NCBI GenBank assembly: GCA_910588135.1
Contig: CAJUOT010000007.1
Span: 13,258-77,257, forward strand
From: an uncultured Oscillospiraceae bacterium
GTDB taxonomy: Bacteria; Bacillota; Clostridia; Oscillospirales; Oscillospiraceae
Direction of reading: 5' to 3'
DNA length: 64,000 nt
The first letter of the stretch is position 1; every line of letters starts with the position of its first letter. The notes beneath the pieces are model-generated. The model worked only from the letters and a program-made list of their open reading frames with translations, did no database searches and was not told where the DNA came from. A program made the position numbers and the translations under genes. Below, piece after piece: positions 59,657 to 64,000 of this stretch.

Positions 59657-60661
59657 ATGTCCTATGAGCCCAACGTGATGCGCACGGCTCTGGCCCGGCT
59701 GGAGCGCCGCCGGGAAAGCCGGGAGCGCCGCCGCTTCCAGTTGGAGCGGGAGCTGTACGCCAGGGAGCCCCGCCTGCGGCAGCTGGACGCCGCCCTGCGC
59801 GCGGCCATGGCCGACCTGGCCCGGCTGGCCACCGGGGGGACGCCCGTCCGGCCCGACGGCCCGGAGATCGCCGCCATCCGCGCCCGGAGCGAGGCCCTGC
59901 AAACAGAGCGCGCCCAGCTGCTGGCAGACCTGGGGTACGGCCCCGGCGCCCTGGACGACACCCCCGCCTGTCCCCGGTGCCGGGACACGGGCTGGGCACA
60001 GGATGGTATGTGCTCCTGCCTGAAGGAGCTGTGCGCCCAGGAGCAGCTGCGCGCCCTCACCGCCCTGCTGAACCTCACCGACGAGCAGGACTTCGACCGG
60101 CTGCGGCTGGATGTGTACAGCGACCGGCCCTGGCAGGGCGAGGGCCGCTCCCCCCGGGAGAACATGAGGCGGATCGCGGCCGTGTGCGAGGGATACGCCA
60201 GACAGTTCCCCGATTACCAGCTGCAAAACCTGCTGTTCTCCGGCGGCACCGGCCTGGGCAAGACCTTTTTGTCCGGCTGCATCGCCCGGGAGGTATCCCG
60301 CCGGGGGTACTCCGTGGTGTATGACACCGCCATCCACCTGTTCTCCGCCTTCGAGACCCGCCGCTTCACCCGGGACGCCGGGGAGGAGCGTCAGGCCAGG
60401 GACGACACCAGGCGCTACCTGGCCTGCGATCTGCTCATCCTGGACGACCTGGGCAGCGAGCTCACCTCCCCCCTGGCCCAGTCCTCCCTGTACGAAGTGG
60501 TCAACGGCCGCCTCCAGTCCGGGCGGCACACCATCATCTCCACCAACCTGTCCCTGGCGCAGATTGCCCAGCGGTACACCCCCCAGCTTTTCTCCCGCGT
60601 GGGGGGGATGTTCCGGGAGCTCACCTTTTATGGGGACGACCTGCGCCTCCGGGACCCATAA
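59657..60661 (+). CDS. DnaC/DnaI-like helicase loader ATPase
   Basis: 334 residues. Coiled N-terminus (1 to about 90), a zinc-binding segment CPRCRDTGWAQDGMCSC (about 105-120), then an AAA+ domain with Walker A SGGTGLGKTFLS, Walker B LLILDDLGSE, and sensor 1 TIISTNLSL. Loads the replicative helicase with DnaD. It follows DnaD by one base. Typical of Firmicutes 'ATP-binding protein' partners of DnaD. Confidence 0.88.
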   Translation: MSYEPNVMRTALARLERRRESRERRRFQLERELYAREPRLRQLDAALRAAMADLARLATGGTPVRPDGPEIAAIRARSEALQTERAQLLADLGYGPGALDDTPACPRCRDTGWAQDGMCSCLKELCAQEQLRALTALLNLTDEQDFDRLRLDVYSDRPWQGEGRSPRENMRRIAAVCEGYARQFPDYQLQNLLFSGGTGLGKTFLSGCIAREVSRRGYSVVYDTAIHLFSAFETRRFTRDAGEERQARDDTRRYLACDLLILDDLGSELTSPLAQSSLYEVVNGRLQSGRHTIISTNLSLAQIAQRYTPQLFSRVGGMFRELTFYGDDLRLRDP

Positions 60662-60670
60662 AAATGCCCG

Positions 60671-60720
60671 CCGGGGAGCGGGTCCGGGATATCCCGCGCC
60701 CGTTCCCCGGATTTCTTTTC
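60671..60720 (+). terminator. Terminator after the helicase-loader gene
   Basis: CCGGGGAGCGGG (60671-60682) pairs with CCCGTTCCCCGG (60699-60710) with one G-T pair and an inner CCGGG/CCCG stem, then ATTTCTTTTC. Confidence 0.75.
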
Positions 60721-60749
60721 TCATTCCCAAAATATCTTTCAGTTTCCAC

Positions 60750-60778
60750 TTGACATGAAAGCGTCCGGCCTTTACAAT
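60750..60778 (+). promoter_or_regulatory. Promoter of rny
   Basis: TTGACA (60750-60755), 17 bases, TACAAT (60773-60778). It implies a leader of about 230 nt before the rny ATG, with a CGCCC/GGGCG hairpin (60837-60849) and a CCTGCCCC/GGGGCGGG stem followed by TGGTTTTT (about 60893-60923). Confidence 0.75.
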
Positions 60779-61017
60779 AAGAAAGGATAATTTTGAAAAA
60801 CCGCCCGGGTCCCCCGGCGTTTTGTGTGTTTACATCGCCCTTTGGGCGTCCTGTATATATCTCCAAACCGCTTCCCTGCGGCGCCCGGTTCCCCTGCCCC
60901 CACGGGTGGGGCGGGTGGTTTTTCGGTTATCGCGGTGTGCCTCCGTATGGCGCATCGCGTCTTATTTTGCTTATTTTATCACAAAAATCGAAGAAACAGG
61001 AGGTGTGGAACCCTATC

Positions 61018-62577
<1,560 letters not shown>

Positions 62578-62622
62578 CTGTAGGCGTTAATGTATGATGC
62601 TATCATAGGCGGTTGATAGTCA

Positions 62623-62922
62623 ATGGCAATTATTAAGTGTCCTGAATGTGGGCAAAATATTTCTGATGAAGCATCTGTCTGCCCCCATTGTGGTTGTACG
62701 TCCATTGCCGAAAAAAGAGAAAATAATTTTGTTGGTACAATAATTTTGATTGGAATTGTGGCTTTTATTTCCATCTGGTTGTTTGCCCCGGCAAGTGTAG
62801 CCACAGTAGTTATCCCGTTGATCATGCTGGTAATAGGGCTGCTGATCAAAAACAAGGTTGGGAAATGGATATTTATAATTTGGGCGGTTTGGACTTTTTT
62901 GGCGAATATCGGGAACTTGTGA
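62623..62922 (+). CDS. Zinc-ribbon membrane protein, AT-rich
   Basis: 99 residues. N-terminal zinc ribbon (CPECGQNISDEASVCPHCGC) and two membrane helices (about 36-55 and 58-75). The sequence is far more AT-rich than its neighbours and codon use differs, suggesting recent transfer. No clear ribosome site precedes the ATG. Function unknown. Confidence 0.7.
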   Translation: MAIIKCPECGQNISDEASVCPHCGCTSIAEKRENNFVGTIILIGIVAFISIWLFAPASVATVVIPLIMLVIGLLIKNKVGKWIFIIWAVWTFLANIGNL

Positions 62923-62952
62923 TGGATGCTTGTTTGTCGCTACGTTGATTTT

Positions 62953-62995
62953 GCACCCTCTCCGCATAATGCGGAGAGGGTGCTATAAATTTTTC
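62953..62995 (+). terminator. Terminator after the zinc-ribbon gene
   Basis: GCACCCTCTCCGCAT (62953-62967) and ATGCGGAGAGGGTGC (62969-62983), then TATAAATTTTTC. Confidence 0.8.
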
Positions 62996-63065
62996 TATAA
63001 TCTCCACAGTGTATAAAAATTAGTGTAGAGTAGCTGAATGGATAGGGCTTATTCAGTCTCACCCG

Positions 63066-63094
63066 TTGCGTTTTTTTTACAGGTGTGATATGAT
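63066..63094 (+). promoter_or_regulatory. Promoter of the DUF2156 gene
   Basis: TTGCGT (63066-63071), 17 bases, TATGAT (63089-63094). The start site would fall near 63101, which supports translation from the ATG at 63124 rather than 63103. Confidence 0.55.
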
Positions 63095-63123
63095 ATGCCG
63101 ACATGGACAAAAGGATGGGTTTT

Positions 63124-64000
63124 ATGGTCACCTTTGAATGCCCCCAGTTTGAGGACCGCGCCTGGGCCCAGCCCTTGCTGGATGCCGAGGGCAGCCTGGG
63201 CTGCGAGTACAATTTCGCCAACATCTATCTGTGGAGCCGCGCCTACCCCCAGAAGATCGCCCGTTTCGGCGAGCGGCTGCTGGTGCGCATTGAGGGCAAG
63301 CTGGGGCTGAGCTACCTCTATCCCGCCGGGAGCGGCCCCCTGGCCCCCGCGGTGGACGCGCTGGCGGCAGACGCCGCCGCCCAGGGCAAGCCCCTCGCCC
63401 TGGTGTGCGTCACGGAGGCGCAGAAGGCCGCGCTGGAGGGGGCCTGCCCCGGCCGCTTTGCCTTTGAGGAGGACCGGGACGGCTTCGACTACCTCTATGA
63501 TATCAACCGTTTGGCGGATCTGCCGGGGAAGAAGCTCCACGCCAAGCGCAACCACATCCGCCGCTTTGACGAGCAGTTCCCCGACTGGCTGCTGGAGGAC
63601 ATCACTCCTGCCAACGTCCCCGAATGCGTGGAGCTGGAGCGGCAGTGGGCCGCCATCCGCCAGGAGGAGGCGGGGGAGGACGTGAACACTGTGTCCGAGG
63701 AGACGGTGGCAGTCATTGAGGCGCTGTACCACATGGACAAGCTGGGGCTGGAGGGGGCGCTGATCCGGGCGGACGGCAGCCCGGTGGCCTTCTCCCTGGG
63801 GGGGCTTATCACCCCCGAGGTGTTCGACGTGAATTTCGAGAAATCCTTCGGCGACATCCAGGGGGCCTACCCCGCCATCAACCGGGAGATGGCCCGGCTG
63901 GTCCGCGCCCGTCATCCCCAGGTGAAGTGGCTCAACCGGGAGGACGACATGGGGCTGGAGGGACTGCGCAAGGCCAAGCTGTCCTACTACCCCGACACCC
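63124..64000 (+). CDS. DUF2156 / LPG-synthase-like protein, cut by window end
   Basis: The frame is open from MVTFECPQFEDRAWAQPLL to the window edge (292 residues seen). Tandem GNAT-like folds of DUF2156: EYNFANIYLWSRAYPQKIARFGERLLVRI, DYLYDINRLADLPGKKLHAKRNHIRRFDEQFPDW, and VFDVNFEKSFGDIQGAYPAINREMA. Related to the C-terminal domain of lysylphosphatidylglycerol synthase, but without its membrane part. AAAGGATGGG is 4-10 bases before ATG 63124; an in-frame ATG at 63103 is possible. The last few residues are missing. Confidence 0.8.
   Translation, partial: MVTFECPQFEDRAWAQPLLDAEGSLGCEYNFANIYLWSRAYPQKIARFGERLLVRIEGKLGLSYLYPAGSGPLAPAVDALAADAAAQGKPLALVCVTEAQKAALEGACPGRFAFEEDRDGFDYLYDINRLADLPGKKLHAKRNHIRRFDEQFPDWLLEDITPANVPECVELERQWAAIRQEEAGEDVNTVSEETVAVIEALYHMDKLGLEGALIRADGSPVAFSLGGLITPEVFDVNFEKSFGDIQGAYPAINREMARLVRARHPQVKWLNREDDMGLEGLRKAKLSYYPDT

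Noticed and set aside
60793..61017. 75-residue N-terminal extension of RNase Y
   Set aside because: It would place extra residues before the membrane helix that starts the family. AGGAGGTG directly precedes ATG 61018, and the resulting length equals known RNase Y.

Overview
The window looks like chromosomal DNA of a high-GC gut Clostridium of the Oscillospiraceae (Flavonifractor / Pseudoflavonifractor / Lawsonibacter type). That placement is an inference from the Firmicutes gene set: RNase Y, a DnaD/DnaC-like primosome pair, GlpP, PadR and XRE regulators, LplB/LplC-type sugar permeases and a Tn4451-like mobilizable element. Strong GGAGG ribosome sites, frequent sigma-A promoters with 17-bp spacers and very GC-rich third positions agree with it. 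No rRNA, tRNA or CRISPR array was seen.

Region 1 (1-2.87 kb) is the edge of an integrated element. It holds divergent HTH regulators sharing an inverted 11-mer, a compact module that reads as a type I toxin-antitoxin (27-residue hydrophobic toxin opposed by a short convergent RNA), and a tyrosine integrase. Region 2 (2.87-21.3 kb) is carbohydrate acquisition: an ABC-2 exporter whose ATPase is fused to a kinase-like domain, a GH31 alpha-glucosidase, a LacI regulator broken by two frameshifts, then a second LacI/YesL block divergent from an LplB/LplC/lipoprotein importer followed by GH32 enzyme, fructokinase and a second GH32-like protein. This is a beta-fructoside/sucrose utilisation locus with candidate operators between the two arms. 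Region 3 (21.3-26.9 kb) is an integrative mobilizable element: sigma-like factor, RepA-type ATPase, MobC, relaxase, a small conserved protein and a large serine recombinase.

Region 4 (27-34 kb) carries a PepSY protein, dCMP deaminase with ApbE, a double GNAT protein, and dihydroxyacetone kinase dhaKLM divergent from glpP. Region 5 (34-36 kb) has a small protein made of four 16-residue repeats and a peroxiredoxin with a thioredoxin-fold partner. Region 6 (36.2-42.7 kb) is the glycerol regulon: TetR, glpK, glpF and a three-gene GlpA/GlpB-like/DUF1667 oxidoreductase set. With dhaKLM and glpP it covers glycerol uptake, phosphorylation and oxidation.

Region 7 (42.7-64 kb) is mainly core: oligoendopeptidase F, a PadR/DUF4097/PspC envelope-stress-like operon, Mrp, mnmE, dtd, mutL, DnaD, DnaC-like loader and rny. 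Accessory pieces are interspersed: a lower-GC P-loop ATPase, an SLH-GH25 lysozyme, an XRE/DUF3169 operon behind a 21-bp-phased operator array, and a MITE-like insertion inside a terminator. Two near-consensus parS sites (28.9 and 42.9 kb) suggest the window is origin-proximal.
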